The notes: generated by a model not told the origin, from the sequence alone. Positions 19,905 to 30,627 are shown, counted from the stretch's first letter. The stretch: DNA of 64,000 nucleotides from Branchinecta lynchi (GCA_023053575.1 JAKZAP010000010.1:15337225-15401224), one strand, 5' to 3'. Numbers and translations are program-made.

Positions 19905-20230
19905 GTATCACTCCACATAATTTTTATCCAAGAAAAAGAGATAAGTACTCAGTAGAAAAGACGACTTGACAAAAGGTGAAAATCTCCAAAAAAGCTAAAA
20001 ACTTTAAACGCTTGCCAAGAAGGATCAAAATATCGCTATGAACATAGTTCTAACTAACCAATTTTATTCAATCCGTTTCGAGTCATTTATTACATCTGAT
20101 TCCAAGTCAGGTGTAAACGCAATTACTAAGAAAGGAGAGTTTGAACGGAATTCGAAGAAATCAGCTAGCGGTTGATTCCAATTGCTGGTACGTCTTGACA
20201 AAAGGTGAAAATCTCCAAAGAAGTCGCTCG
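19905..20230 (+). repeat. dispersed repeat R, plus copy
   Basis: This is the counterpart of 7,060-7,530 in opposite orientation. A GACTTGACAAAAGGTGAAAA phrase occurs twice (about 19,963 and 20,196). CGCTTGCCAAGAAGGATC then AAAATATCGC recalls the core of the 19,006 element. Confidence 0.6.
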
Positions 20231-20366
20231 GAAGTCGTAGTACCACCTTGATTTCGATCTAGAAAGTATGCGGATTGTTGGCGAAGTTTTGGGCAAATAT
20301 ATATTTGTCTTTTCTTTGCAGATGGTAAACATAACATAAGTATCCACTCTTGGAGGGCAAAGCTAT

Positions 20367-20738
20367 ATGCCGGCCATTAGCTCCCCAAATAAGGCAGCAT
20401 CCCCGGATACTACGCAGGTTACGGTGGAGGGGGTAGCTGTCAAGGATGCTACCACAGAGGCTTTGTGGCAAGCAGCATTTTGGTTGACGCGAGACTCAAA
20501 GGAGACGTTTCGCTTGTTTTTGGTGGAGGAGGACATGGAAGATCGAGAGGTCATGGCCCTATTGGTGCAGCATTTGGCATCTTTGCTGAAGAAAGTCCGA
20601 AAGACTGCAAAAGCTCAGAAAAAAACGGGGACTACGGTAGTCGACTTGGCGTCAGCGGGGGCTTCTGGACAAATGATGGTATCTCCAGACGAGGCTCTTA
20701 CCGGACTGCTGCCAGGAAGCATTCTATCGCAGGTATGA
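20367..20738 (+). CDS. hypothetical 123-residue ORF, unrecognised
   Basis: ATG at 20,367 opens 123 codons that are GC-richer than the flanks. The predicted protein has an amphipathic helical middle (around EALWQAAFWL and VMALLVQHLASLLKKVRK) and a Gly/Ala-rich end. I recognise no domain. It could be an exon of a host gene or a relic of a mobile element's ORF1-like protein. An overlapping +3-frame open stretch is likely a shadow. There is no splice or polyadenylation evidence. Confidence 0.3.
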   Translation: MPAISSPNKAASPDTTQVTVEGVAVKDATTEALWQAAFWLTRDSKETFRLFLVEEDMEDREVMALLVQHLASLLKKVRKTAKAQKKTGTTVVDLASAGASGQMMVSPDEALTGLLPGSILSQV

Positions 20739-20759
20739 AAGAAGTCGTTGTTTGAGAAA

Positions 20760-21925
20760 GAATAGGGCTCGCTCATCATAGATAATATGTATATTTTGTA
20801 TATATTTTGGAAATACAATGGGTTATTTTAGATTTTGTTAACTGAATGGGGGTAATAGTAATAAAAGTGTAAAGGAATTTTTATATAAAATTTGATCGAA
20901 AGGTTTTGCATTAAGACACGATTTTAGGATTAAAAATATACATCGCAGTGGGTTGATATATTTTAGTATGTTTCGGATTTTGCTTTGATAGTTTGGTTTA
21001 AGATTAAAGGCACCAGAACGCTCAGAATGCTACAGGTGGATAAGAACGGGCCGACGGGCACCGGCAGGCACCGACGGGCACCGGCGGGCACCGGCGGGCA
21101 CCGGCTTTTTGAACCTGTTTAAAGCAAAATGTTTTCACTAATAAGTTTTCGTTCACCATGGGTAGCCTATTCAGGATTTTAGTTTTCGAAATAGCGACCG
21201 AAGCTATTTGTTTCAGAAGTAAAAGAAGAAACGTGAACCTTGACACAACAAAGAGACCTGAGGAATTCCGATACTCCCCCTCATTCTATAGCAAATCCCG
21301 CTCCATTGACAACTAGCCTATTTGATCTGAAGGACTAAGTATTGTAAGATAATAAGTGTCATTTCTTCATCTTAACCCTTTCAAACCTAAATTGTTTTCT
21401 TCGTGATAAAATTATGATTTTGCTTTTTTTTAAATGTCCGAAACTTGTCTCAGTCAGTTTCGGTCACTCCTTCTTAGAAAATCCGACAGCACCAATATAC
21501 TCCAGTTGAATGATTGTACTCATCATTAAAAAAAAATGAGAAAAAAGCAAATACAACGCTAACGACGGTGAAATCTACTGAAGCAGTTTCGGTCCTTGTG
21601 GATAGTGGTGCGTGAAATGGCAAAGTAGTAACGTTTAGTAAATTTAGTAGTAAATTTTCTGAAGTTTTACCGGAATTTTTGGAGGTCAATTCTAGAATTG
21701 TTGAAACTCTAATGTTGTTTTCTGACTTCTATTGAATGAATGAATGAATTTATGACGCACTGCCCAAGGGCGTAAGTGCAGTAAAAAAAGATAAAGAAAT
21801 ATAAAATAATCGCAAAACACCCAACAAATATTTTCCATAAAGGTTCACTAATTTAGAATCACTAATTATGTGTTATAAACAACACAAAATAGGCTCAGTA
21901 AAGTTTTACTGAAAAGGCAGCTTAT
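20760..21925. other. mostly unassigned, AT-rich
   Basis: Apart from the minisatellite at 21,046-21,112 and four TGAA repeats near 21,735, I recognise nothing secure here. A short plus-strand reading near 21,590 contains VLVDSGA, discussed under rejected items. Confidence 0.4.
21046..21112 (+). repeat. GGCACCGRCG 10-bp minisatellite, short array
   Basis: About six copies of a 10-bp GC-rich unit in AT-rich DNA, the same unit as the longer array at 24,827-25,075. Confidence 0.85.
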
Positions 21926-22835
21926 TTTTGGGATCCTAAAACGTAAGTAGTGGGATACCTACGACATCGCAAAAGTTGTCCGTCTGTAAGCACGATAACT
22001 ATCGAAGGGAATGAGGTATTTGGATGAACCATTCTTTGGGTTAATGGTAAGGTCAAGTTCGTAGCTGGGCTCTGTAGCCTATGTTTAGGAGTCGGGGAGG
22101 GGGTTTCAAATTAAGGGTAAAAAAAAAAATATTTTTTAAAAGCTATATAAATAGTTGATTTAGGGGTAAGGAGACATGCTGAATCCGAATACGAAAGTTA
22201 TTTTCTTGCCTGACAAGTAGTTCACCGCAAATCCAGCAAAAACCGGACACAAAATTTGTCGACCAATTTTCGGTAGCAGTCCCTACCTCTTTATTTTCAA
22301 ACCTGCAAAGCTCTGCGCGTTGGACGAGGACATTCATTTGTTTATTCTATGGACGTCGGAGAGATCTAGTGTAATCGAAGGTCGAAGGGGTTGATATATA
22401 ATATTCGAACGAGGAAATATGTTGTTCAATGAGGATTTACTGGTAAAGTACAACTAAAGTTCGTAGATGGGTCCTTTAGTCCTATCTTTAGAGGCAGAGG
22501 AGGGTATCGAACTTACGGTAAAAACATGTATGTTTTATAAGCTAATAAGATATTCATTGGGGGTAAGGAATCCATATTTAAACTTAGTTTTCTTGCTGGA
22601 CAAATGGTTCATCACGAATTCGGCCGAAGCTGGAAATTTGGTTGAAGCTCAAAGTTGTTTCTGAAATCGATCAGAGATTCGGTATCGGGGCAAGGAGACA
22701 CGCTGAATCCATTTTTGAACTTTATTTTAACAGTAAAAATATTCAAGGAATCTGACGAAGACTGAACGGCGAAGACATGACCCAATTGTTGAAACAAATG
22801 TTAGATTTTCGGGATCCCATCGAAACCTTTGATCT
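21925..22835 (+). mobile_element. family S satellite-cored element, plus copy
   Basis: The head at 21,931 (TTTTTGGGATCC then AAAACGTAAG) is followed by CGATAACTATCGAAGGGAAT and AGTCGGGGAGGGGG. Diverged units follow (GGGGTAAGGAGACATGCTGA, GGGGCAAGGAGACACGCTGA). The tail is TTTCGGGATCCCATCGAAAC then CTTTGATCTTGTT, ending at about 22,835. Both ends are present, so this is a complete but diverged copy. Confidence 0.75.
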
Positions 22836-23049
22836 TGTTCATTTTGATGTTTGAATACTGAAATATTTTGAACACATCTGAGGGATTTTGTAGTTTTCGT
22901 AATAACCTTCAGAGCGTGCGCTGCTTGCATGGCAAACCAAAATTCATACAGACGCGGAGAATTTGAATTTAAACAAAGGCCTGCCTTTCCAGGGCTGTAG
23001 ATGTGACGTCGGAAAAGTTACCCCTGTAGAAAAGTAAGAAAATGATTTT

Positions 23050-23300
23050 AAATATTCCTTCAGCCCAAGCTGAGTGGAATCATATTTGATAGTACTCAGG
23101 TTGGAAAAAAGAACTTATGGGAAAACAAAACTTGTGGGAAACGAACTTGTTGGTTTTCCCACAATCTAATTTTTCCAACTTGAGTGGGTTTGAGCCAGAA
23201 GACGACCTTTGCCAAGAAGGGCCGAAATATAGCTCTAATAAAATTCAGCTGACGGATCCGTTTTGCACTATCAAATAAGAATGCGATTTTAGGACATGTC
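23050..23300 (+). repeat. fragment of the AAATATTCCTTCAGC family
   Basis: The left end AAATATTCCTTCAGCCCAAG is at 23,050. An unrelated AACTTGTGGGAAA-rich insertion follows, and then the CTTTGCCAAGAAGGGCCGAA core at about 23,210. No right end was found. Confidence 0.6.
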
Positions 23301-24050
23301 TTGTAATGAATCTGATATTTTTATTTGATTTTTCGGCAATGGCTTACATTGCTAGTTGGTGAATATTTCAAGCGTAGAGGGACAAACACATAGAGGTATG
23401 ACAAATACGAAAGAATAAGTTCACTCTATGAAATCGACTATCCCTGGATAACGGAGAAAGTAAGTAACGCATTTTTATCGGATTTTCAGGATATTTAAGT
23501 GAATAAGTGATGTTACTCGACGTGTCGGACCTTAGGCCTATTCGGTTAAACTTTAAGATTGTCAGCTTTGTTAGATCGGTTTCAAATGCAATTAGTAACA
23601 GATGCTGGTCAGTCAATGCTGAACACGAAGTGACCTTAACCAACACTCATCTTGCTAAAAGGTCTTTCCCCTTTTGCATGTAACAGGGGTTGTCTTGGCC
23701 AGCTTGAAAGCTTTCCACACTTAAGAAGACATCATTCAATTCACGAAAAATTTCGAATATTTTCTTTTTGTTTGTTTCGAGGCTCTTCTGGCGACTTTTG
23801 AGATCATGTCGTAACAAGGCTAACTCGTCCTTGAACTAATCACCTGAAAGCTGTCGAAACTGGAGTAGACGGTACCGTGAAACTATTCCTGGAACAGTAC
23901 TTGTAGTTGGAAATGATGGATTACAGTAGGTTGCCTAATTCTTGAAAGCTACAGAAACTTACGAGATTGCCCGAATCACCCTATGAATGTTCCGGTACGC
24001 TATGTTGTCTGTCTGCAAGAATCACTCTGGTAAGTTGTGTGCTGGGGTCA
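23300..24050. other. no recognisable gene or repeat
   Basis: Only short unsupported open frames are visible, the longest 92 codons on the minus strand with no family motif. Confidence 0.4.
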
Positions 24051-24640
24051 TCCGGGTAAGGGGTGAGTCTGTTCTTATCCGGTAAGCAACAAAATTCCGG
24101 TAGATTCCCTGAGCCAAATTCTTGTTGATTCCGCGGAGCATAGTCCGATAGATTCCCTGATCCAGCCTCTAGTAAATAGACAAGTTCCGATAGATTCCTT
24201 GAGAAAGACTTCGGTAGATTCCCTGAGCAAATGAGAAAAATCCCCGTAGATTCCCTGAGCAAAATTCCGGTAGATTCTCTGAGCATAACTCCGCTAGATT
24301 CCTTGAGCAAAATGCCAATCGATTCCAAAATTCTAGTAGGTAGATTCCGGTAGATTCCAAAATTCTGGTAAATCCGGGGGGCAAAGTCCGGTAGATCCCC
24401 TGATCCAGCCTTCAGTAAATTCCCTAAGAGAAGTTCCGATAGAATCCCTGAGCAAAATTCCGGTAGATTCCAAAATTCTAGTAGATTCCGTGGGGCAAAG
24501 TCCTGTAGATCGCCTGATCCAGCCTCCAGTAATTCCCTGAGACAAGTTCCGGTAGATTCCTTGATCAAGATTTGGGCAGGTGCCCTGAGCTAAATTCCGG
24601 TAGGGTCCCTGAGCAATAATTCGGTAGACTCCATAAAAAT
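24050..24640 (+). repeat. minisatellite of about 24 bp (ATTCCGGTAGATTCCCTGAG)
   Basis: Over twenty degenerate copies of a 20-26 bp unit are present, with a higher-order pattern: CTGATCCAGCCT recurs at about 24,150, 24,397 and 24,515. Long minus-strand open frames (up to 195 codons, reading repeated ESTGILLR) are by-products of the repeat. Four units of the same minisatellite occur at 34,195-34,275. Confidence 0.8.
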
Positions 24641-24826
24641 CGTCAATCTTGCAGAATTGCTACTGGGATTAATCTTGTGTTTACTGACATATAATTATCC
24701 CTAATTCGGATTAATTTTATCCTAATAGAGATAAAATCAATCCCAGTAGCAAATAGTGCATCCTTATTCGGAAAAACTTTTTAAAATGAAGTTCAGATAA
24801 ATTTGACAAATTTTTACTGGCGCGGC

Positions 24827-25075
24827 GGGCACCGATGGGCACCGACGGGCACCGGCAGGCACCGACGGGCACCAGCAGGCACCGACGGGCACCGGCAGGC
24901 ACCGACGGGCACCGGCAGGCACCGGCAGGCACCGACGGGCACCGACGGGCACCGGCAGGCACCGACGGGCACCGGCCGGCACCGACGGGCACCGGCCGGC
25001 ACCGACGGGCACCGGCCGGCACCGACGGGCACCGGCCGGCACCGACGGGCACCACGGGCACCGGGCACCTGCTGT
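24827..25075 (+). repeat. GGCACCGRCG 10-bp minisatellite, about 25 copies
   Basis: Units alternate between GGCACCGACG and GGCACCGGCA or GGCACCGGCC, giving a 20-bp higher-order repeat. Because 10 is not a multiple of three and the unit contains no stop, several frames on both strands stay open (GTDGHRQAP, RRCPSVPAGA). None should be taken as a gene. Confidence 0.9.
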
Positions 25076-25756
25076 GCACCCAAAAACTGAGTGGGCAACC
25101 CCTCGGATTTTGGGTTCTTTGACCTCACTGATGGGCATTTTGAATCGTGAGCATTTTCATCGCGGGCATCCTGAGCGTGTGCATTTTGAAAGGGGAGAAA
25201 AGAATCCTTGCGAAATTGGGAGCCATTCCAAACTAGCACTAAAGCTAATTAACTCTGTGCTATTAATGAATAATTTTTTCGAACAGGCACTTTACGCGTC
25301 GGCTGTATTCGGATACTGTGTCACAGAGATAATGTACTAAAGTATTTTTCAACAGCCTAAGGTTCTTATTGCAAGGGATCGAGATTGATGAAACTTTGAT
25401 CTAGGTCGTTACTACTTTTAACACTGTTGTCTAGATTGTTACGACTTTTCTAGATGATAATAAGAATTCTCTTATTTAGTATGTTCCACTGAAAAAGACC
25501 ACTAACAATATCGCACAATCTGATATTTCTATGCATTTCCATTCTCCCAACATACTCCCGTAACTCTCGGGACCGGACTTTAGGGTAGTATCAGTCCGGA
25601 AAACATTTACGAAAGTCACAGGTATCCCTCCACTTACGTTTTGGGATCCCAAGACGCTGTAAAAGCATTGAATCAGCTGATGAGGGCCAATCACAAGTTA
25701 CAGCAGTACCAACTGACAACTGATGCCGGAAAGCCTCACGTATCTCTCACACTGTA

Positions 25757-26172
25757 AATGCCAACCCCTCCGGCGGCAGATATCCTAAGAGTTGCGACTT
25801 TCCAGCAGAAAGGTAACACTTGCCGATATCGAATTGGACGTCACCAAAGATTTATTGGCCTGGCTGGCGCTCAACTTCCCTAAGCTGAAGACAGCTACCA
25901 CTATTGCTCTCGAGAATTACAACTCAACCGAGCTGCAATCGGCGGCACTTTATGTTTAGCGGCAGCTACAGGACAAACCCCTTTCTGAACTAAAACCGCT
26001 GGATGATTACGTCATCTCCATTTCAACCCCGCTTTTAAAACTCATACCAGAAGCGGTAAAAGACACAACAGACTTTCTGAAACGCTTGAGTACCCTTGAT
26101 GCATCACAGTCTGATATCTTATTTTCTGCAGATATTGTGAGCCTTTACGCTTCGATCATTGCATGTACGTAA
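25757..26172 (+). pseudogene. mobile-element protein fragment with Penelope-like RT motif
   Basis: From about 25,765 one frame (one shift, one TAG) reads TPPAADIL, LADIELDVTKDLLAWLALNF, YNSTELQSAALYV and KPLSELKPLDDY. It continues as VKDTTDFLKRLSTLDA and ILFSADIVSLYASI. The last part resembles the start of Penelope-like reverse transcriptases (FLK...sfDVvSLYTnIP). The first part is homologous to a protein at 31.7-31.95 kb (NPPAAEIL, FSETEIQAAILQVAHQL). The frame stops at 26,172, and the catalytic core is absent. Confidence 0.5.
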
Positions 26173-26217
26173 ACTATGTAGCGAAAAGAGAAATCCGCAG
26201 TAAACAAAAGAACTGCT

Positions 26218-26560
26218 TCCTGCTCAAAGGAAAGGGGAGAGGCTCTCCTTCGAGGTTATTGCCCTGGCGGGATATAGTGGGAACAAGCTGAAAGCTGATC
26301 TAAAGCGGGCGAGGATAGAGAAGGTAGAACCCGTGGTTGGGTCCGCTGAAGCAGTGCTTCTATCACACCGGAAGTGACTGCTGCTGCCGATAAGAAAAAG
26401 CGTAAGAGAAAGCCAACAACGTCAGAGAGTTCAACATCCGACAGTTCCACGTCCACGTCAAGCTCATCATCATCGTCATCTAATCAGCCGAGAAAGCGTC
26501 ACAAATAAAGGTCAGGCTGATATATAATGCTTTTCGAGAATTTGTGTCGTACCGATGGGA
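26218..26560 (+). repeat. duplicated Ser-rich ORF block, copy 1
   Basis: About 340 bp that repeat almost exactly at 26,732-27,075. This copy lacks roughly 10 bp (after GCTGAAGCAG) compared with copy 2, which breaks the frame. It keeps the downstream KKKRKRKPTTSESS-type reading and the CACAAATAAAGGT end. Confidence 0.75.
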
Positions 26561-26666
26561 TTCTTCCAATGCTCACGAGATCAAGAATTAGTGAAACCCT
26601 CTACATATATTCTTTGTTCCAACGTTAGTTCAATGTTAGTTTAAGTTATAACATTACTGCGGAACC

Positions 26667-27028
26667 ATGAGCCGTAAAATCACAGTTACTCCCCGCAAGG
26701 AATCATTGGCGAAATACACCGTTTCCATTCCTGCTCAAGGGAAAGGGGAGAGGCTCTCCTTCGAGGTTATTGCCCCGGCGGGATATAGTGGGAACAAGTT
26801 GAAAGCTGATCTAAAGCGGGCGAGGATAGAGAAGGTAGAACCCGTGGTTGGGTCCGCTGACGCAGAAAAGTCCAGTGCTTCTATCACACCGGAATGACTG
26901 CTGCTGCCGGTAAGAAAAAGCGTAAGAGAAAGCCAACAACGTCAGAAAGTTCAACATCCGACAGTTCCACGTCCACGTCAAGCTCATCATCATCGGCATC
27001 TAATCAGCCGAGAAAGCGTCACAAATAA
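26667..27028 (+). pseudogene. basic/Ser-rich protein ORF, unrecognised, frameshifted
   Basis: ATG at 26,667 opens MSRKITVTPRKESLAKYTVS, followed by a KLKADLKRARIEKVEPVV segment, and stops at 26,897. A one-base deletion relative to copy 1 (GGAATGACT against GGAAGTGACT) hides a continuation in another frame: KKKRKRKPTTSESS, a serine run and QPRKRHK, with TAA at about 27,028. The intact ancestor would be about 120 residues, with a nuclear-localisation-like basic patch and a Ser-rich tail. I do not recognise it. Its neighbours suggest a mobile-element accessory protein. Confidence 0.45.
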
Positions 27029-27079
27029 AGGTAAGGCTGAAATATAATGCTTTTCGAGAATTTGTGTCGTACGTTCAAT

Positions 27080-27350
27080 GAGCATCACATGAATTGCTTG
27101 CTTCCTTTAAAGTTCTGCGAAATTTCGATTGATGCTCTATCACTGAGTGTCTCATTTCACACGTTCAAAAGAACAGTTTATAGTTCTGCAGTAAACGTGT
27201 GCTTATCTAATGTCAGCTGCAAATCTAAAATCTATATGGGAAATCTGCTATCAAAGAGAACAAGTGAGCAAGTATATAGAAGCATTATAAAGGCACTCGC
27301 ACCTCCTCTTACCACAGAATAACTTATTGGAACGCTACTAAGTCTCTTTC
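27080..27350 (+). repeat. dispersed repeat shared with 32,260-32,470
   Basis: Phrases GTGCTTATC, ATCAGCTG, AATCTATAT, GGAAATCTGC and CAGAATAAC...GGAACGCTA occur in the same order at both places. A GCGAAAAGAGAAATCCGC phrase precedes the second copy and also occurs at 26,183. Confidence 0.65.
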
Positions 27351-27920
27351 CCATTATTACTTCATCCTAAGGTCGCTGCGAATCATATTTGACAGCGCAA
27401 AACAGCACGATCAATAAAACAAATATACCTTGACGTAGTCGCCGACAGTTCAAAGTGGTCACAGGGGAGGCTAATATCGTCCTGCTTTACAATGCCGACG
27501 GCAGAAATTGTCCACAGGGCAGGGCAAAATCATCCTGGGACAGCGGACTGCGAGATTATAAGGGATAGGATTAACCACGGGAAAGGCTTCAAAAGGAAAT
27601 ATCTTTGTCAAGCAATGTCGTATAAATATGTGCCAACCCAGAAAGTAAAACCAGGAGATCAAAATCCACCAGTTAACTTGCATCACGAAGGTACGAATGA
27701 TTCCTTGATTAACAAGAGCTGAAAGCTCATACGGCACTTGCAAGGCTGGGTCGTAGGATGAAAGTAGGAATTCGTGTGTTGGTTTAATTGCGATCAATTT
27801 TAAGCAAAACCCTTGAGATAAGAATGATTATCGGTCCTTAGAAACTATTTTATATGTGCATTTGGCCGTGATGATGCGCACTTTAAGGACGCTAGGATGT
27901 CACCACCCTGTTCGAAGCAA

Positions 27921-28060
27921 CAAATGAAGATCGACTTCAGCGAAAGGTGAGACAGATAGAGCACCACTTAGACGAAGCTGAAGAGAAGAGAAAACGGCTG
28001 GAAGAAGAACAGGCCGAAACCCAAGAAAACTCGAGAAGTTAAAGCACAAACGTCACAGGT
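27921..28060 (+). pseudogene. coiled-coil exon-like block, copy 1
   Basis: One frame reads DRLQRKVRQIEHHLDEAEEK followed by RKRLEEEQAETQENS, a strong charged coiled coil. It ends near CACAG/GTAAAG, a good splice donor. Related blocks ending in the same CAG/GTAAAGATTAT lie at 30,310-30,475 and 30,628-30,720. I infer a repeated exon of a mobile element, perhaps the N-terminal part of a Helitron-like protein. The parent gene is not identified. Confidence 0.4.
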
Positions 28061-28469
28061 AAAGATTATCAGTTAACTATATCAGCGTTAATTGAGCTAT
28101 TTGATGTGGTTTTTTTTGTTCTGTATTTTTCGTTTCAATGTTTTATTGTTCTTTTCTTTGCTTATGGTTAGGGTTTCCAAACAGTTCATTATCTGTACAC
28201 TCCTTTTCCTTTTCACATTAAATCCTCATGGGACTACATCGTTTCTATGCTTACAACAAACCTAACACTAAATTCACAATTAACAACAAAAACGGAAATA
28301 TGCTGAAAATATGAATAACAAAATAATTCCAACAATCAACCATCAAATCATCGCAACGAATTTTAGCAATCTACGAATCCTTTTATCTATCTCATCCGTT
28401 TTCTTTTCCTTACTTTTACTCTTTGTATCCTTTACGCTTCTTTATCCGTAAAGAATAAAGCTCTGTATC

Positions 28470-29025
28470 CAAAATCAGCTCTTCTAACCTTTGAAGAATG
28501 TAGAGGCTCACACACTGGAGAACGAATTGGCGAGCACGTTGAATGTACTCTTGAAATAAACATGAAGAAAGCTTTCAAAGTCCTTGGTGATTTGCAAAAA
28601 ATAAGACAAAACCGAATACCCAACAGACGGAGCTGCCCCTAACTTTTTAGACGACGAAGACCTTTGGCTGTATCTGCAAGGAGACGAAGATGACGTACAC
28701 AGCAGCATAAGTAAAGTTAGTCTAGGAAGACTTCCCTGCTGTGCCACACACTTCAGCTTGTTGTCAAGGACGGGTAGGACAAACTTGGCGGATCAGCTTC
28801 AGTCAAAGTCAAGTGCAACAAGCTAGCTAACATCGTTCATCAAAGCACGCAGTTTCGTGAGGCGTTTGATGAGATATTTTGGAAGAATTGTTCAGTTCCT
28901 ATAGCCCTATACGAGAAGGTTGGAGTGGAGCGAGTGTTCATCTACAGTGGGCTTTCTATGCGACCGCATAGAACAAGGATGTCCCAAAAATTATTGGCAG
29001 TATTGGTATTGGTATCAGAGATATT
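28470..29025 (+). pseudogene. hAT-family transposase relic with internal deletion
   Basis: Pieces in shifting frames read SHTGERIGEHVE, then EYPTDGAAPNFLDDEDLWLY, SKVSLGRLPCC, KCNKLANIVHQSTQFREAFD and FWKNCSVPIAL. They join directly to VERVFIYSGLSMRPHRTRMS and QKLLAVLVLV. LPCCAH..LQLVVKDG is the usual central hAT region and ERVFS..GL...RxRMS..L...LVF is the C-terminal dimerisation segment. Roughly the whole stretch between VPIAL and VERVF, including TRWNS, is missing. It cannot encode an active enzyme. No TIRs were found at its edges. Confidence 0.7.
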
Positions 29026-29149
29026 GGCATATAATTTTGTAAATTGTATGTGCGTATTTATTGACAGAAATGTAATCAGCTTACTTTTGTTAATTCCCCG
29101 TAGTTAGGCTAGAAAAGTAATTCCTCTCTCAATCTACTAAAATAGACTT

Positions 29150-30000
29150 TCTTGGTCTCGGGTCTTTGTCTTAAGACCAGAGCTGAATTCTTGGTCTTGG
29201 TCTTAATTCCGGTGCGAAAATCTTGGTCTTGGTCTTGACGGCATCACACCTATTAACGCTCTGACTACCAGGGATGTGCGAATCCGAATCCGGATTCGGT
29301 TCCAGGATTGGTTCTTTTAGTTGGATTCGAGCCCGTTTTCGTATAAACAGGAAAACCCAGTAATCCACTCGGGTTTGAATCCCCAATGGTGAAAGGCATA
29401 CCTGAAGATTCAAACGAATTAGGTTTTCAAGGCTTATTGTATTGTTTTATGGAATTCATTAGCGCTAGTGTCCAACCAAGGTCAGGTAGTCAACAATGGA
29501 AACAAAGGTCGGGAGTGCAGGAACTAAGCCGTGAACAAGTATTGTGACATGCTTGGTTGAAACTGTACTTTCTGGAAGGTCAGCCCCACCGTTGAATCCA
29601 GCATAGCTAACATGTTAGCTAGTAAGTTGAGCTCTGGAACTATTTCGTCGGGGAAGGTACGATTAGTCGCCAATTGTCGACAGGATCGAACCCGATCGAA
29701 ATATGAGCATGAAACAAATGACAGCTCGATTGCTGGGGCCATCGGCCGAGCATGAAGAGCCAAAATCTATCCCACTACGGTTAAAGCTCTTCTGTTCAAG
29801 AGAGAGAGATGCGGCGCATTTCGCCGCCAGAAATGACAGTTGAATTATGAGATCTCCGCAGTCAACAAGCAAGAAAACCAATGCCTTGATGCTCAAGGCA
29901 ATTCCTAATACCTCTGTGTATTAGGAATGTAACAACCCTTCACCTTCACGACTAAAAGAGTCATTTTGAGAGTTGGTAGTGTTTCTTTTTATGTTTGTTT
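29150..30000. other. mostly unassigned; hAT-like element end near 29,270
   Basis: GGTCTTGGTCTT-type repeats fill 29,150-29,235. CAGGGATGTGCGAATCCGAA at about 29,270 resembles a hAT terminal inverted repeat, but I found no partner end. The rest of the stretch shows only short open frames. Confidence 0.3.
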
Positions 30001-30309
30001 TAAAAAACGAGTATGATTGAATGAGCTCCTTATTTGTATGTTCGTTCCCATATGCCGCAGAGCCTTTCTTAGGCGGACATGCAGTCTGTTCCAGGAAGTG
30101 TATTACTTTTTTTTTTGTTATGAAGAATCTGAAAAAAGCAACATCGCGAGGGAACTCTCGAAAGGGAAGCTAGCGCAGACAGAACTTGAAAACAGTACGC
30201 AGACTGACTGTGTACACATCGGTAATGCACGATGCCAAGGTAATTCTGGACAAGGCAATTCGACGTCCTTGAGAGGAAAATAGATTCTTACAAAGAAGAA
30301 CTACACAAA

Positions 30310-30475
30310 GTAAAGGATAAAATGTACTTCATAGAAAGAAGAGAAAACGGCGGGAAGAAGAACTGGTCAAAACCCAAGGAAAATTCGAGAGGTCAAAGCA
30401 CAAACGTCGCAGGTAAAGATTATTATATGTTAACTCGAGAAGTTAAAGCACAAACGTCGCGGGTAAAGATTATTA
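30310..30475 (+). pseudogene. coiled-coil exon-like block, copy 2 (partly duplicated)
   Basis: GAAGAGAAAACGGCGGGAAG matches the RKRLEEE-encoding stretch of copy 1, and GGTCAAAGCACAAACGTCGC precedes CAGGTAAAGATTATTA. The last 50 bases, AGTTAAAGCACAAACGTCGC then GGGTAAAGATTATTA, are repeated once more at 30,436-30,482. Confidence 0.4.
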
Positions 30476-30627
30476 TAAATTAACTCCATCATCGTAATGT
30501 GCCGGATTTTTTGTTATGTAATCCACGTTTCGTAATCCACCTGAAGTCGGACCATCACACCCACCCCCAGCCGAACCACTGAATCCCAAGCCGGAACATC
30601 GAATTTTCCTCTGGCCTGACGGTCCAG

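Noticed and set aside
20465..20755. Gly-rich 96-codon frame overlapping the 20,367 ORF
   Set aside because: A +1-frame alternative of the same GC-rich stretch with lower-complexity composition; kept only as a shadow.
21590..21720. VLVDSGA, resembling a retroelement aspartic protease active site
   Set aside because: A stop follows at once and no flanking protease, RT or LTR sequence is recognisable; seven residues are not enough.
23981..24568. 195-codon minus-strand frame with ESTGILLR-type repeats
   Set aside because: The repetition follows the 24-bp minisatellite; no start context, domain or codon constraint is visible.
24050..24640. Regular spaced repeats resembling a CRISPR array
   Set aside because: The repeats are degenerate, there are no unique spacers of constant length, and the sequence is clearly eukaryotic.
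24717..25239. Overlapping open frames of 95-141 codons on both strands
   Set aside because: They are produced by the stop-free 10-bp minisatellite; the peptides are pure repeats.
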